DNA of 64,000 nucleotides from Lachnospiraceae bacterium A4 (GCA_000403215.2 KE159538.1:725420-789419), one strand, 5' to 3'. Counted from the first letter of the stretch, positions 1-9,540 are shown. Program-made: numbers and translations. Notes: generated by a model from the sequence alone, not told the origin.

Positions 1-1
1 A

Positions 2-943
2 AAAAATAGTTTTGGTAAAAATAGTGATGAAGAATATATTCATGACAGCGAGGGTCTGTATGAGGATATGACGATTTCAGCAGGGCAGGCTAAGGCCGGA
101 ACAAAAAGTATCGGCGATTTGATTGGCGGGATTTTCTGTATATTTGTATCGCTGTGCGCTGGCACAATTATTTTGGGTGCGCGCCTGCTCCATTCGTTTC
201 AACTAAGCGGAAATAATGAGCTGTACTTATTTTGCGCAATGAGTATGGCGATAGTGGCAGCTATTTTATTTTTATCCTGTTATATGAAAAAAAGAAGGCA
301 GTGTCAGGCAACAGCGCCAGCACTGGAGAATGACAGTCAGGAGGAAATGGCATTTTATACTTCTGTGGGAAGAAAAGATAATATAAATAACTATGATATG
401 GATAACTATGATATGAGCTACCCACAACCATTAGCAAGTCCTCCGCGCACAGCGCAGTACTCGGATAATCTTCAGAAACGTCAAAATGACAGAACGTATG
501 ACGGCAGCGATGCGGGGAGGTACTATCAAAATAACAGGCAATTTGGCAGCAATGGAGTAAAGCATGCATTCGACAGTCAAAATACCAGCCCGAACAGCGC
601 AAAACCATGCGTTCAGAATGAGACGGTGTATCTGGGCGAGAGCGCTGTGGAGGAGAGGGTGCTGTGCGGCCGTATCAATGGCAGGGAGGTGAACATTTCG
701 CTGGACAGGCTGCCGATGACTGTCGGAAAACTTGCCAATGTGTCGGATTTTGTGATTCAGGACGCTACGGTCAGCAAAATGCATGCGCGCTTTGAGGAGC
801 ATGATGGCAAAGTATATCTGTGTGATTTAAATTCAACAAATGGAACGGTTCGGAATGGTGAGCTTTTAGGTGTCAATCAGTCCGTGGCATTGGAGCCGGG
901 AGACCGGCTCCGATTTGGACGGACTTGTTTTACATACTGTTAA
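2..943 (+). CDS. FHA domain membrane protein, 5' end outside the window
   Basis: The frame is open from the left edge, so the ATG at 68 is probably internal and the true start lies upstream. After two hydrophobic segments, roughly codons 40-65 and 75-95 of the visible part, there is a polar Asn/Tyr/Gln-rich linker. A C-terminal forkhead-associated domain of about 90 residues follows, with the typical Gly-Lys strand, an SKMHA motif and an LNSTNGT motif. FHA domains bind phosphothreonine peptides, so a membrane-tethered phospho-reader role is likely. In Clostridia such proteins often sit beside Ser/Thr kinases or Tad-type pilus genes, but the upstream context is not visible. The FHA call is secure; the role is inference. 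Confidence 0.85.
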   Translation, partial: KNSFGKNSDEEYIHDSEGLYEDMTISAGQAKAGTKSIGDLIGGIFCIFVSLCAGTIILGARLLHSFQLSGNNELYLFCAMSMAIVAAILFLSCYMKKRRQCQATAPALENDSQEEMAFYTSVGRKDNINNYDMDNYDMSYPQPLASPPRTAQYSDNLQKRQNDRTYDGSDAGRYYQNNRQFGSNGVKHAFDSQNTSPNSAKPCVQNETVYLGESAVEERVLCGRINGREVNISLDRLPMTVGKLANVSDFVIQDATVSKMHARFEEHDGKVYLCDLNSTNGTVRNGELLGVNQSVALEPGDRLRFGRTCFTYC

Positions 944-949
944 TTGTCT

Positions 950-3900
950 CTAATCGCGCCACCACCACAGAAGTGATTTGGAGGTGATTGTAAAAGTAAT
1001 TTTGCGCTGTCCGCCGTAGTTTGCGCCAATGCCGCGCAGAATGACGGACGCCTTGCCTTTCTTGGTATTGTTGGTGTAGCTGTCCGCATCAATGAGATAG
1101 TCTGTGCCGTGTACAAGTTCTGTGCCATTGAGGGTAAGTCTGATGTCCTCCGGCGCCAGCGTCACCTCTCTGCCGTTTTGATAAACTTTCGAGCTGACCT
1201 TGAGTTTTGCCGAGTTAATGTTTGCGGCAATGATGCGGTAGGTTGTGGACAGTGAAGCATTGCCGGAACCGGCATATGCACCGATGCCCTTGACAGTTAC
1301 CCGTATCTTGGTATTGGCATTGATAATATCATTCTTGTCAACTATATCGCCTGCCCTTCTGGTAATCTGTGCGGTATCCGCAGTGGAAACCAGTGTGTCA
1401 TGAACATAGGTATAAATGACACGCTTGTCATAATCCTTGCCTGCAACCAGTTTTTTGCCATTGGCATCGGTGATGGTCAGGGTGGTTTTGTAGCTGTTTG
1501 CTTTCTTTTTATAGGTGACATCTTTTGCGGTAATGCTTAGTTTCTCATTGGCGTCAGACATGTTACCGTCCGTGATGCGCCATGTACCTGTCAGTGTGCC
1601 CTTGAAGCTGCCTTTCCCTTTAATGGTCAGTTTCGGAAGTTTGTGCTCAGGCAAATCAGCGCTGGTCACAGTGGTGTTATTTTTATACGACACTGTATAA
1701 TCCCTGCCCGGAATCAGTGTTATCCCGTTATAGTAAAGAGAAATCTGTGGTTTTGCCCCTCCCTTCATATAGGGGGAAGTAATCTCGGACAAGTCTGTTA
1801 TCGTGACCGGCTTGGAGGCTGCCTTCTCCGTGGTATAAGTCATGGTCATGCCTTCATGGAGAGCGTTTTCCCCATTAGAAATCTCTTGGGCAGTAATTTT
1901 ATATGTTTTTTTCAGCTCGCCGCTGTACTCGTTAATGCCTTTAAAGATGATTGTGGCAGTTCCTGCTTTGGCGGTATTTTTATAAGAGACAACATAGTCT
2001 CCGGTAATGCCGTGGTCTTTGCTTTCCTGCAATACTTTATGGTCTAGGGTCAGTTTTACATTGTTTTGAAGTACATCTGCTTCGCTGCCTGTGTAGGTTT
2101 TGGCAGTAATGCCGTCCACCGCTGCCTTGCTGAGTTTCTGCCCGACAATTTTATAGGTGACGTTCTTAGAGCCTGCGTAGGCGCTTCCCTCGACGGCGGT
2201 GATTGTGGCGGTAGCAGTTCCGATGGTCTGGTTATTTTGGTAGGTTACAGTGTAATCGCCCGTTTTGCCGCCGTCAGTGCTCTGAACCAGCGGTTTATTT
2301 TTGTAGGTTACATGAAGCTGCTCTGGAACAATGCCGCCGCTGCTGGCCACAAGCTCATTTTTGTACGTCTGGTTTGGAATCTTGGCGACAGATACCTTAC
2401 TGAGCATAGTTTTTTGGCTGATGGTGACATTGACCGTGCGCGTGCCAGTATAATTTTTGGTTCCTTTGATGACAATAGGATAGACGCCTGCCTTTTTGTA
2501 TGCCCCCTCTTTCATATAGGGATAGCTGAGCGTGTAGTCGGTCGTCTTAATCAGTTTTTTACCATCACGGTAGACAGCGGGAGAGGTTTTTTGTACCTTG
2601 CCGTTGTATGCTACAGTGAGATTATCCGCCGTAATATCATGGTCGGTGATAGATTTTGGCAAAATATTGAACGTAACGGATTCCGTCCCTGCATAATTTC
2701 CCTTGCCTTTTACTGTAATCGTTGGCATTTTCTTTGCAGAGGTATTCACGTTCTTGTTATTCTTATAAGAGACGGTGTAATCCTGACCTTGGACAAGCTC
2801 AATTAAGTCTGTGCTGCCGTCATGGTATGCGATACTGTCGTACACTTGCACCTGCGGCTTGATAGACTTGCCAGTGTAAGTCTGATCGCCTACAGGAATA
2901 ACATAGAAGCCTTTTCCCTGCTGCTCAAAATAGGGGTACAGCACGATACCGTCTTGATTGATGCGCGTGTGTTCATCGAACCGTGTTCCCTGACCGTTTT
3001 TGTCCGTAAACCAGCCAATAAATAGTTTGTCGGCGGTGCTCTCTATGGATGGAAAGCTGTCAATGGGTATTGTGCTTCCGATTGCTGTCTGTACTTGCGC
3101 TAAGATTTGCGTGTAATCAGCGGACATAAATGTCACGCTGCATTCCGCTACGTGAATGTCATAGCTTGCCGAAAATCTGCCCAGTGCAGCCGTGATGGTC
3201 GTGCTGCCTGCGGTGTGTGCAGTCACTTTGCCGCCTTGGACACTTGCCACAGAAGGATTTGTGCTTGTCCATGTAATCAAGACTTCGTCGGTGGTGTCTT
3301 TGGGCTGATAGTCCGCGGTGAGTGTCAGGTTTTGCCCTGTGTACAACGTGGCAGCAGAGGTCTCTGTCTCCGCGTTAAGGTTTTTTAACTGGAAACCGTA
3401 CAGCGGCGCGTCTACTTTTACTTTGCACTTTGCAGTTTTGCCGTTTTGCGACTGCGCTGTGATCGTGGCTTCCCCGCCGTCAAGTGCAGTCACGACTGCT
3501 TTGTGCGTGCTTTTGTCTGGCTTGACGGATACAATCTTAGGATTGGAGGAGGTCCAAGTAATCGTCTTGTCATCGGTTGTGTCTGCGGGTTCGATTTTCA
3601 CAGATAATGTGGCGGCAGCGCTGAAACCAGATGACGGAAGGTTTTCGACGGCGTCAGGCCTGTAGAGATGCAGGCTGGTCTTGTCGAGAGTGATGCTTTT
3701 GATGGCTTTCTCTCCGGGCATATTTTGATAGACAGGAATCTTGAACACGAAGCCAGAGTCTAGGCTTCCAGTTCCTGCGTACATTCGCTTGATGGAGGAG
3801 GCTTCGCTGGCAGGCGCCTGGACATTCTGCATATATTGGTGGTTGTATAGCCCGTGAGGACTGTTCACATCCACATTAAATTTTTGAAGATAGACAGTGT

Positions 3901-5515
3901 CCTGTCCCTTTAAAATATAGTTGTTTCCAATCGTTGCGGCGCCGCCGTCGAGCGATTTGTAGCGTGTATTCCAGCCCTTTTGCTTGGCGTAGGTTAAGCC
4001 TTTTTGAATCTTCTCCGCAGTTGAGGCGCCATTCACACCCACATTAAAATAATTGTAATAGCCCTCAAATCCTTTATAATTGCCTGAAATCAGTGCGGAA
4101 TTTCCGCTTCCCTGCTCCTGATATACGCGCGAGGCAAGGTGGATAGGACTTAGCCTGCGGCTCTTGCCAATCTCATAAAATGCCTGTGCATAGGTTCTGC
4201 TGTCACCGGGAATTTTTCCCTTCATAAAAGTATTGTTCAGAAATGTCTGAATGGCATTGACATTATGATAGGAACTGTTAAAGGTCAACTGTTCAAACTG
4301 AAAGATTGAAGTCTCAGTCAGAAAGTTGCAGGGGTTCATGTAGTAGGTTACAGCGGGCTTGGTGGCATAATACCAGCCGCTCTCTGTCGGACAGGGACTG
4401 CCGACCCAGCCTTTTGCGGCATTGCTTGCTGTATTCTGGATTAGGTTTTTGGCGCCTGTCTCATTGGAGACAGCGGTGTTGAAGTCCAAACCTGTGTTCA
4501 TAGGAACAAAGGTCCATGTGGGATGCTGGTCCTTCAGCGCGCGCAGGCTGCTCTGGTAAATGCCGGGAAATGCGCTGATATCGGAATAATCCGCATATCC
4601 TGTGGCATTCCTGTAGGCAGTGATGCCGTAGGTAGTACTTTCTGGGAAAAGTGTGCTGAGATATTCTTTCTCCCATGCAATCCAGTCCTCGTCAGCGTAG
4701 GCGAGATAGCAGGCTTCGACATAGCCTGTCCGTTCACTGCCGTCAAGCCAGAAGCGTACTTGATACCACACTTCTCCCTCGAGAATTTCGACATTTTCAA
4801 TATAGAGTGTATGGCCGCTCTTGATGGTGGCAGCAGGGTGCTCATATGAGCCTGCTTCTTCTTGGATTTCATAACGTTCAGTGTGGTAGAGCAGTGCCAT
4901 GAGCGGTTTTTCCTGTAAAATATTCTGAAAAGCGTTGACCGCATCTGCAATGGCTTCTTCAGTAGGTAAGTCCTCTGTTGAAAGTACTTGGGTGGATTCG
5001 GATTCGGTTTCTGTTTCGGTTGATTCAGTTGATTCAATCTCTGAAGTTTCCATTTCAGAAGATTCAGTCTCAGTTGATTCCATTTCCGAAGTTTCAATCT
5101 CTGAAATTTCACTGTCTGATGTTTCACTGTCCGAAGCATCACTGTCTGATGTTTCATTATTCGAAGCATCACTGTCAGTTGATTCTACTTCCGAAGTTTT
5201 TATCTCTGAAGTTTCTATCTCCGAAGTTTCTATCTCTGAAGTTTTTATCTCTGAAGTTTCTATCTCTGAAGTTTTTATCTCTGAAGTTTTTATCTCTGAA
5301 ATTTCATTGTCCAAAGCATCAGAGTCCGAAGCTTCGATATCAAACGCGTTTTCCTCCGAAGGGGTGTGTTCTGATGCGTGCGCGGAATTTGTAATCTGAG
5401 TTTCAGTTTTTGTGTTGGCGGGTATTGGTTCTGCCATAGAAGTAAACGCAGGACTGCCTGCAGCGACAACTGCACATAAGAATATGGCTACCCACTTATT
5501 TGCTTTATCAAACAT
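950..5515 (-). CDS. Secreted glucosaminidase-like surface protein with Ig-like repeats
   Basis: This is a 1,521-residue exported protein. The start at 5515 is chosen because AGGAG lies 9 nt upstream and a Lys-containing, hydrophobic signal peptide ending near Ser-Met-Ala follows at once; 12 more codons are open upstream. Residues about 60-180 are a Ser/Glu/Thr low-complexity stalk built from 5-6 residue repeats. About 215-280 resembles a bacterial SH3 domain. About 320-580 resembles an N-acetylglucosaminidase of the LytD/GH73 type, with a QEQGSGNS-like active-site segment. Next come two Big_2-like domains (about 600-790), an InlB-type B repeat, and about six Ig-like modules carrying a YTVSYKNN signature. 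A peptidoglycan-cleaving or adhesive surface role is inferred. No sortase motif was seen. Confidence 0.85.
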   Translation of the reverse strand: MFDKANKWVAIFLCAVVAAGSPAFTSMAEPIPANTKTETQITNSAHASEHTPSEENAFDIEASDSDALDNEISEIKTSEIKTSEIETSEIKTSEIETSEIETSEIKTSEVESTDSDASNNETSDSDASDSETSDSEISEIETSEMESTETESSEMETSEIESTESTETETESESTQVLSTEDLPTEEAIADAVNAFQNILQEKPLMALLYHTERYEIQEEAGSYEHPAATIKSGHTLYIENVEILEGEVWYQVRFWLDGSERTGYVEACYLAYADEDWIAWEKEYLSTLFPESTTYGITAYRNATGYADYSDISAFPGIYQSSLRALKDQHPTWTFVPMNTGLDFNTAVSNETGAKNLIQNTASNAAKGWVGSPCPTESGWYYATKPAVTYYMNPCNFLTETSIFQFEQLTFNSSYHNVNAIQTFLNNTFMKGKIPGDSRTYAQAFYEIGKSRRLSPIHLASRVYQEQGSGNSALISGNYKGFEGYYNYFNVGVNGASTAEKIQKGLTYAKQKGWNTRYKSLDGGAATIGNNYILKGQDTVYLQKFNVDVNSPHGLYNHQYMQNVQAPASEASSIKRMYAGTGSLDSGFVFKIPVYQNMPGEKAIKSITLDKTSLHLYRPDAVENLPSSGFSAAATLSVKIEPADTTDDKTITWTSSNPKIVSVKPDKSTHKAVVTALDGGEATITAQSQNGKTAKCKVKVDAPLYGFQLKNLNAETETSAATLYTGQNLTLTADYQPKDTTDEVLITWTSTNPSVASVQGGKVTAHTAGSTTITAALGRFSASYDIHVAECSVTFMSADYTQILAQVQTAIGSTIPIDSFPSIESTADKLFIGWFTDKNGQGTRFDEHTRINQDGIVLYPYFEQQGKGFYVIPVGDQTYTGKSIKPQVQVYDSIAYHDGSTDLIELVQGQDYTVSYKNNKNVNTSAKKMPTITVKGKGNYAGTESVTFNILPKSITDHDITADNLTVAYNGKVQKTSPAVYRDGKKLIKTTDYTLSYPYMKEGAYKKAGVYPIVIKGTKNYTGTRTVNVTISQKTMLSKVSVAKIPNQTYKNELVASSGGIVPEQLHVTYKNKPLVQSTDGGKTGDYTVTYQNNQTIGTATATITAVEGSAYAGSKNVTYKIVGQKLSKAAVDGITAKTYTGSEADVLQNNVKLTLDHKVLQESKDHGITGDYVVSYKNTAKAGTATIIFKGINEYSGELKKTYKITAQEISNGENALHEGMTMTYTTEKAASKPVTITDLSEITSPYMKGGAKPQISLYYNGITLIPGRDYTVSYKNNTTVTSADLPEHKLPKLTIKGKGSFKGTLTGTWRITDGNMSDANEKLSITAKDVTYKKKANSYKTTLTITDANGKKLVAGKDYDKRVIYTYVHDTLVSTADTAQITRRAGDIVDKNDIINANTKIRVTVKGIGAYAGSGNASLSTTYRIIAANINSAKLKVSSKVYQNGREVTLAPEDIRLTLNGTELVHGTDYLIDADSYTNNTKKGKASVILRGIGANYGGQRKITFTITSKSLLWWWRD
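4980..5330 (-). repeat. Ser/Glu/Thr short tandem repeats in the surface-protein stalk
   Basis: On the minus strand this stretch is made of degenerate 15-18 bp units encoding variants of Ser-Glu-Ile-Glu-Thr, interspersed with Ser-Asp and Asp-Ser units. Near-identical adjacent copies lie around 5190-5300. Such repeats are prone to slippage and probably set the length of the stalk between the signal peptide and the enzymatic region. Confidence 0.85.
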
Positions 5516-5585
5516 ATTCAATCTCCTATCGTGGAACAGTATTGTATCCAATACAAAAGTTCCGTTTTCATAATTTCAGTTTCAA

Positions 5586-5591
5586 ATTATA
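5586..5591 (-). promoter_or_regulatory. Possible -10 element for the surface-protein gene
   Basis: The minus strand reads TATAAT here, with a weak TTATTT 17 nt further upstream as -35. The start codon at 5515 would then follow a leader of about 60 nt. A small palindrome (TTGTAT/ATACAA around 5552-5566) lies in that leader. The -10 match is perfect but the -35 is poor. Confidence 0.4.
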
Positions 5592-5724
5592 GTATCAAAA
5601 TGCTTAACAAATAAATGTTATTGTACTGATAGTCATATCAGGAACAGCTATATTCTAACAAATAGTCTAAAAGCATGTCAATTTGATAGTCTTGGCAGAA
5701 ATGGAAATATTAGCGCATAATGAA

Positions 5725-5750
5725 AAAGGTACTTCATTTGAAGTGCCTTT
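5725..5750 (-). terminator. Terminator after the fumarase genes
   Basis: A 12-bp stem (AAAGGTACTTCA with TGAAGTGCCTTT, one G-T pair) has a two-base loop. On the minus strand it ends in a run of T, as expected for factor-independent termination of the fumarase operon that stops at 5777. It could also act on the opposite strand. Confidence 0.75.
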
Positions 5751-5776
5751 TGAATAAATATTATCTAAACAATTCT

Positions 5777-6328
5777 TTATTCCTGCTGGTAAGAACATAC
5801 TGCCGTTTCGTACAGATTGCTGCCCTCTGAGTCAATCACGACAATCACAGGGAAATTCTCTACTTCGAGCCTGCGGATAGCTTCCGTGCCCAGATCGTCG
5901 TAGGCAATGACTTCTGACGCCTTGATGGATTTGGAGAGAAGGGCGCCTGCGCCGCCGACGGCTGCAAAATATACTGCTTTGTTGCGGACGATTGCTTCCT
6001 TGACGGCATCACTCCGTTTTCCTTTGCCAATCATGCCTTTGAGTCCAAGGTCGAGCAGCCGCGGCGTATATTTGTCCATGCGGCTTGCGGTTGTGGGACC
6101 TGCGGACCCGATGGGGCGGCCGTCTCTTGCAGGAGAGGGACCCATATAGTAGATGATATTGTGTGTCAAGTCGATGGGAAGCGGTTCATTTTTGCCGAGT
6201 GCTTCGTCCATGCGCAGGTGTGCGGCATCTCTTGCGGTGTAGATAGTGCCTGTGATATATACATAATCCCCGGCGCTCAGAGACTGCGCGTCCTCGTCTG
6301 AGATGGGTGCGCTGATGTGTTTTTCCAT
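5777..6328 (-). CDS. Class I fumarate hydratase, beta (C-terminal) subunit
   Basis: This 183-residue protein matches the C-terminal domain of Fe-S-dependent fumarases and tartrate dehydratases. Visible family features are the YYMGPSPARDGRPIGSAGPTT stretch, the GKG-x-R segment and the VIDSEGSNLY end. The start at 6328 has AGGAGG 9 nt upstream; eleven further upstream codons look untranslated. It lies 84 bp downstream of the alpha subunit on the same strand, so the two form an operon encoding an oxygen-sensitive enzyme that interconverts fumarate and malate. L-tartrate dehydratase has the same split layout and cannot be excluded from sequence alone. Confidence 0.92.
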   Translation of the reverse strand: MEKHISAPISDEDAQSLSAGDYVYITGTIYTARDAAHLRMDEALGKNEPLPIDLTHNIIYYMGPSPARDGRPIGSAGPTTASRMDKYTPRLLDLGLKGMIGKGKRSDAVKEAIVRNKAVYFAAVGGAGALLSKSIKASEVIAYDDLGTEAIRRLEVENFPVIVVIDSEGSNLYETAVCSYQQE

Positions 6329-6412
6329 GTGTAATTCCTCCTCAATTCGTGGTATTCTCATTTTTTGAAAGCTGCAAAGTACGGTACAGAACAGGAAGCG
6401 CGCTTTAAAAAG

Positions 6413-7255
6413 TCACAGTTTCCGCACAGCATGACGGTTGACATGACAGCAAATGTTTACGGCGACGGGCAGTCCCGCAATATGAGTCGGGTAGGTGTTG
6501 ATATTGACGGCGAGCGCAGTCGTGGTGCCGCCTAGCCCGCCGGGACCGATGCCAGTGCGGTTGATTTTGTCCAAAAGCTCTTTTTCCATCTCCTGTACAT
6601 ATGGAATGTCTGAGTGGACATTGACGGGTCTGGTAAGCGCTTTTTTTGCCATGAGTGCACACTTTTCAAAGGTTCCGCCGATGCCGACACCGACCACCAT
6701 AGGCGGACAGGCGTTGGGACCTGCATCTTTTACGGCGGTGAGAATCGCGTTTTTGACGCCTTCGATGCCGTCCGCGGGCTTGAGCATAAAGACGCGGCTC
6801 ATATTTTCACTGCCAAATCCTTTGGGTGCGACGGTAATCGTCACCTGATCGCCCAAGGTCAGTTCATAGTGAATGACAGCGGGGGTATTGTCCTTAGTAT
6901 TTTCACGCAGAAGCGGGTCTTTGACGACGGATTTTCTCAGAAATCCCTCCACATAACCCTGACGCACGCCCTCGTTGATGGCGTCCTCTAACAGACCGCC
7001 CTCAAAGTGGACGTCCTGCCCGATCTCCATGAAAATCACTGCCATGCCAGTGTCCTGACAAATAGGAATCTGATCTTCGCCTGCAATCTGTAAATTGTCC
7101 TGAAGCTGGTTTAAGATTTGTTTTCCGAGAGGACTTTTTTCGCCGTTTGCGGCTTGTTTTAAGGCGTCGTCCATATCCGGTGTGAGGAAATGGTTTGCCT
7201 CGATGCACAGTTCACGGACTGCCTGTGTGATTTGTGTGGTGTGAATTGTTCTCAT
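6413..7255 (-). CDS. Class I fumarate hydratase, alpha (N-terminal) subunit
   Basis: This 280-residue protein is the catalytic, [4Fe-4S]-binding half of a two-subunit class I fumarase. It shows the conserved PICQDTGMAVIFMEIGQ segment with the first cluster Cys, the GPNACPPMVVGVGIGG segment with the second, and the TGIGPGGLGG-TTALAV-N region. Cys near the C-terminus (NICCH) fits the third ligand. The start has GAGG about 8 nt upstream. It precedes and is probably co-transcribed with the beta subunit. It acts in the cytoplasm in the reductive or oxidative C4 branch; tartrate dehydratase is the main alternative. Confidence 0.93.
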   Translation of the reverse strand: MRTIHTTQITQAVRELCIEANHFLTPDMDDALKQAANGEKSPLGKQILNQLQDNLQIAGEDQIPICQDTGMAVIFMEIGQDVHFEGGLLEDAINEGVRQGYVEGFLRKSVVKDPLLRENTKDNTPAVIHYELTLGDQVTITVAPKGFGSENMSRVFMLKPADGIEGVKNAILTAVKDAGPNACPPMVVGVGIGGTFEKCALMAKKALTRPVNVHSDIPYVQEMEKELLDKINRTGIGPGGLGGTTTALAVNINTYPTHIAGLPVAVNICCHVNRHAVRKL

Positions 7256-7290
7256 TGGATACCTCGTTTCATGAATGTTTTATGCGGTTT

Positions 7291-7761
7291 TTATTGGATT
7301 AACGCTGCAAATGCAGCCTTGGAGGCACTTTGCAGGTCCTGTGGTGAAAGTTCTAGCTGTATGCCGATTTTTCCGCCGCTCACAATGATTTTTTCAAGGG
7401 CTTCGGCGCTTTGCTCGATACAGGTGGTGTACTGCTTTTTCATGCCGATTGCGGTGCAGCCGCCGCGGATATAGCCTGTGACAGCGTTGATTTCCTTGAC
7501 ATGAAGCATGGCGACGGATTTTTCACCGACAGCCGCAGCCGCCTTTTTCATGTCGAGCTTTTCTGCGATTGGAATCACAAAGACGTAATAATTTTTGCTG
7601 CTTCCCTGCGCGACCAGCGTCTTGTAGACTTTTTCATAAGGAAGTCCGAGCATGTCTGCAATCTGTTCGCCGTCGATAAATTCATCGCAGGTGTAGGTGT
7701 GCAGGGTGTAGGGAATTTTCATGGAGTCCAATATCCGCATTGCGTTTGTTTTCACTGCCAT
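7291..7761 (-). CDS. ybaK: YbaK-type Cys-tRNA(Pro) deacylase
   Basis: This 156-residue protein matches the YbaK/EbsC family, which hydrolyses Cys mischarged onto tRNA-Pro as a trans-editing factor. Family signatures are the N-terminal KTNAMRILDS...IPYTLHTY region, the VYKTLVAQG strand with the key Lys, and the GYIRGGCTAIGMKK segment. The start at 7761 is preferred over an upstream in-frame ATG because AAGAAGG lies at proper distance. It sits 35 bp upstream of the fumarase alpha start on the same strand, so it may head the same transcript, though the functions are unrelated. Confidence 0.93.
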   Translation of the reverse strand: MAVKTNAMRILDSMKIPYTLHTYTCDEFIDGEQIADMLGLPYEKVYKTLVAQGSSKNYYVFVIPIAEKLDMKKAAAAVGEKSVAMLHVKEINAVTGYIRGGCTAIGMKKQYTTCIEQSAEALEKIIVSGGKIGIQLELSPQDLQSASKAAFAALIQ

Positions 7762-7918
7762 TGCGCGTGCCTTCTTTCTCATTTTTTCTACATTTTAACA
7801 CAGGTTTGCAGAAAAATAAACCACAAAAAAGTTCGCATTTTATCAAGAATTTTGCTATACTGTATTAGAAGTATTTTACAGGTGTCATAGAAAATTTGAT
7901 AGAGTGAGGTGTTGTGAG

Positions 7919-8296
7919 ATGAAGAAAAACAGGAGAGTCCTGACTGTAAATGGCAATAAATTTGTCTGGTGGCATGGGATTGGTGAAGGTTTCGCCAGCG
8001 TGACAATCTCGCCGTTTGAGGATAAGACCTCGAAGGCAAGAGTGGAGTTTCGGGATTCCTCGTATCAATATGAGAGCTGCAATTCTTTTACGTTTCCGCT
8101 GTATTTTGAGGTGGAGAAGGACTGCAAACGGCGTTCGCTGAAAGTGATTGAGCCGGGAATGGCAGCGCTTTTGGCGGCAGGATTGTGTGAGAGGGACGTT
8201 TTCCAGCCGCGAAAGCAACTGGTATTGAATGGGTATGAGGTGCTTGAAGAGCTGGGGTACGAGATTGTTCGTACTGAATATGGCATTGAATTTTAG
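7919..8296 (+). CDS. Small protein of unknown function, 125 residues
   Basis: No family is recognised. The ATG at 7919 follows a purine-rich GTGAGG stretch about 10 nt upstream. The product is soluble, mixed alpha/beta, without signal peptide or membrane segment, and has a basic start (KKNRRVL) and an aromatic NKFVWWHG motif. A plausible promoter with TATACT near 7856 lies upstream. The gene stops at an amber codon, and the same frame then stays open for 77 more codons, which is described separately. Confidence 0.7.
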   Translation: MKKNRRVLTVNGNKFVWWHGIGEGFASVTISPFEDKTSKARVEFRDSSYQYESCNSFTFPLYFEVEKDCKRRSLKVIEPGMAALLAAGLCERDVFQPRKQLVLNGYEVLEELGYEIVRTEYGIEF

Positions 8297-8527
8297 AAGC
8301 GGTTTACACGTGACAGGGAAATCGCGGCATATCAGAAAATGTATGATTTTCAGGCAGTCACGGACTTGCAGATCAAGGCATTGTCAGACCGCGGCGTGCA
8401 GACGGCTGCAAAGGTATCCAGCCAGCCGCAGAAACGGCTGCAAAACCAAGCTGCTGTCCAGAACCAGATGAGAAGTATGGGGCAGGCAGTTGTAGAGCAG
8501 GCAGCCAGAGAAAAAAAATGGCGGTGA
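8297..8527 (+). pseudogene. In-frame open extension after an amber stop
   Basis: Immediately after the TAG of the preceding gene the same reading frame continues for 77 codons to a TGA. The translation is Gln-, Ala- and Lys-rich and looks like a helical, coiled-coil tail (segments such as YQKMYDF, RLQNQAAVQNQMRSM). An internal ATG at 8339 lacks a good ribosome binding site. It could be a remnant of a longer protein, a separately started small protein, or a readthrough tail. The absence of nearby stops in a coding-like composition is the only evidence. Confidence 0.35.
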
Positions 8528-8614
8528 CAGATGATGGCAAGAGGGAAAAGGCATCAAAAAATATTTCTGAACAGAGTTTTAGATAGAAGCAGATAAGCGC
8601 TATACCTTTTTGGT

Positions 8615-9400
8615 TTATATTGAAATCCATTGCCCCAGCAGCATCAGTACATAGATATGTAACGGATAATATATATAGAAAAATTTCTTGATTGGTTTTC
8701 CCTGCTGTCCATTGTATAGATGTATCAATGGCAGAAAAAGAATCATCCAAAACTGGCTGGCATGAAAAAAACCTGTAAACAGCCAGAAGCCCAATCGGCT
8801 GAAAATCTGCGCACCAATTAATGCCAGACAGGAAAAAACTATTAAAATAAACATCTGTTGTTGTCTGCTCTTTGCAAAATACCAGCATATGCCCATCATG
8901 ACAAAAAACGGTGAATAGGGCACTGAAAGGACATCAGGAAGAAAAATGTGACAAATTACTGAAAACGGCCCCGATAAGGGCAACAGCACACTCGGAAGAA
9001 TAAGCATTCCAACAGCCAATACAATAAACAAAGGCTTACTGCATTCTTCAAGTATCCAAACAATTAAAATCATATATATAAAAACTGGTAAGATACTGAA
9101 TTGGTCATGTTCTCCAAATAATTCTTCCAAGTAAGTCGTAAGAAATAAGGTAAATATACAAATAAGCACATGGGCAGCATATAACCGCAATGCATATTTT
9201 AATTTGTTTCTTGTGTGCCGCGCACTGTTTACTGCTACATATAAGAAAAGCGGCGCGGCAATTCTGCCTATTGTCCTAAACAGATTTGAACCAATATCTG
9301 TAATAAGATAACTTCCAATATGATCCAGTGTCATAAAAAGAATGCCCAGACATTTTAGTTGGTAACTGTTTATTCCTCTTTTTGAGATTTTATGATTCAT
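8615..9400 (-). CDS. TraX-like multi-pass membrane protein
   Basis: This 261-residue protein has about eight hydrophobic segments. It opens with the LKCLGILFMTLDHIG motif and ends with FFYIYYPLHIYVL, the hallmarks of the TraX family. TraX of F plasmid acetylates pilin, and chromosomal members in Firmicutes are thought to be membrane acyltransferases of unknown substrate. The start at 9400 has AGGAAAG upstream; 12 upstream codons lack such a signal. It appears monocistronic. Family call is firm, substrate unknown. Confidence 0.85.
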   Translation of the reverse strand: MNHKISKRGINSYQLKCLGILFMTLDHIGSYLITDIGSNLFRTIGRIAAPLFLYVAVNSARHTRNKLKYALRLYAAHVLICIFTLFLTTYLEELFGEHDQFSILPVFIYMILIVWILEECSKPLFIVLAVGMLILPSVLLPLSGPFSVICHIFLPDVLSVPYSPFFVMMGICWYFAKSRQQQMFILIVFSCLALIGAQIFSRLGFWLFTGFFHASQFWMILFLPLIHLYNGQQGKPIKKFFYIYYPLHIYVLMLLGQWISI

Positions 9401-9540
9401 TTGTATTCTTTCCTGATAAAGATGGGGTTTAACCACATGTACTAACTATTGTTTATATTACTATACTTTTATGGATTAAGTCAACCTTAACTGGGTTATA
9501 TTCATTATAAGTCTATTGGGCTTATAAAACGAACCTGCTT

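Noticed and set aside
1643..3665. Several plus-strand open frames opposite the glucosaminidase gene
   Set aside because: They are antisense frames of a clear large gene and have no ribosome binding sites or recognised domains.
4935..5399. Plus-strand Ser/Val-rich frames over the stalk repeats
   Set aside because: They are mirror frames of the low-complexity repeats on the minus strand and lack start signals.
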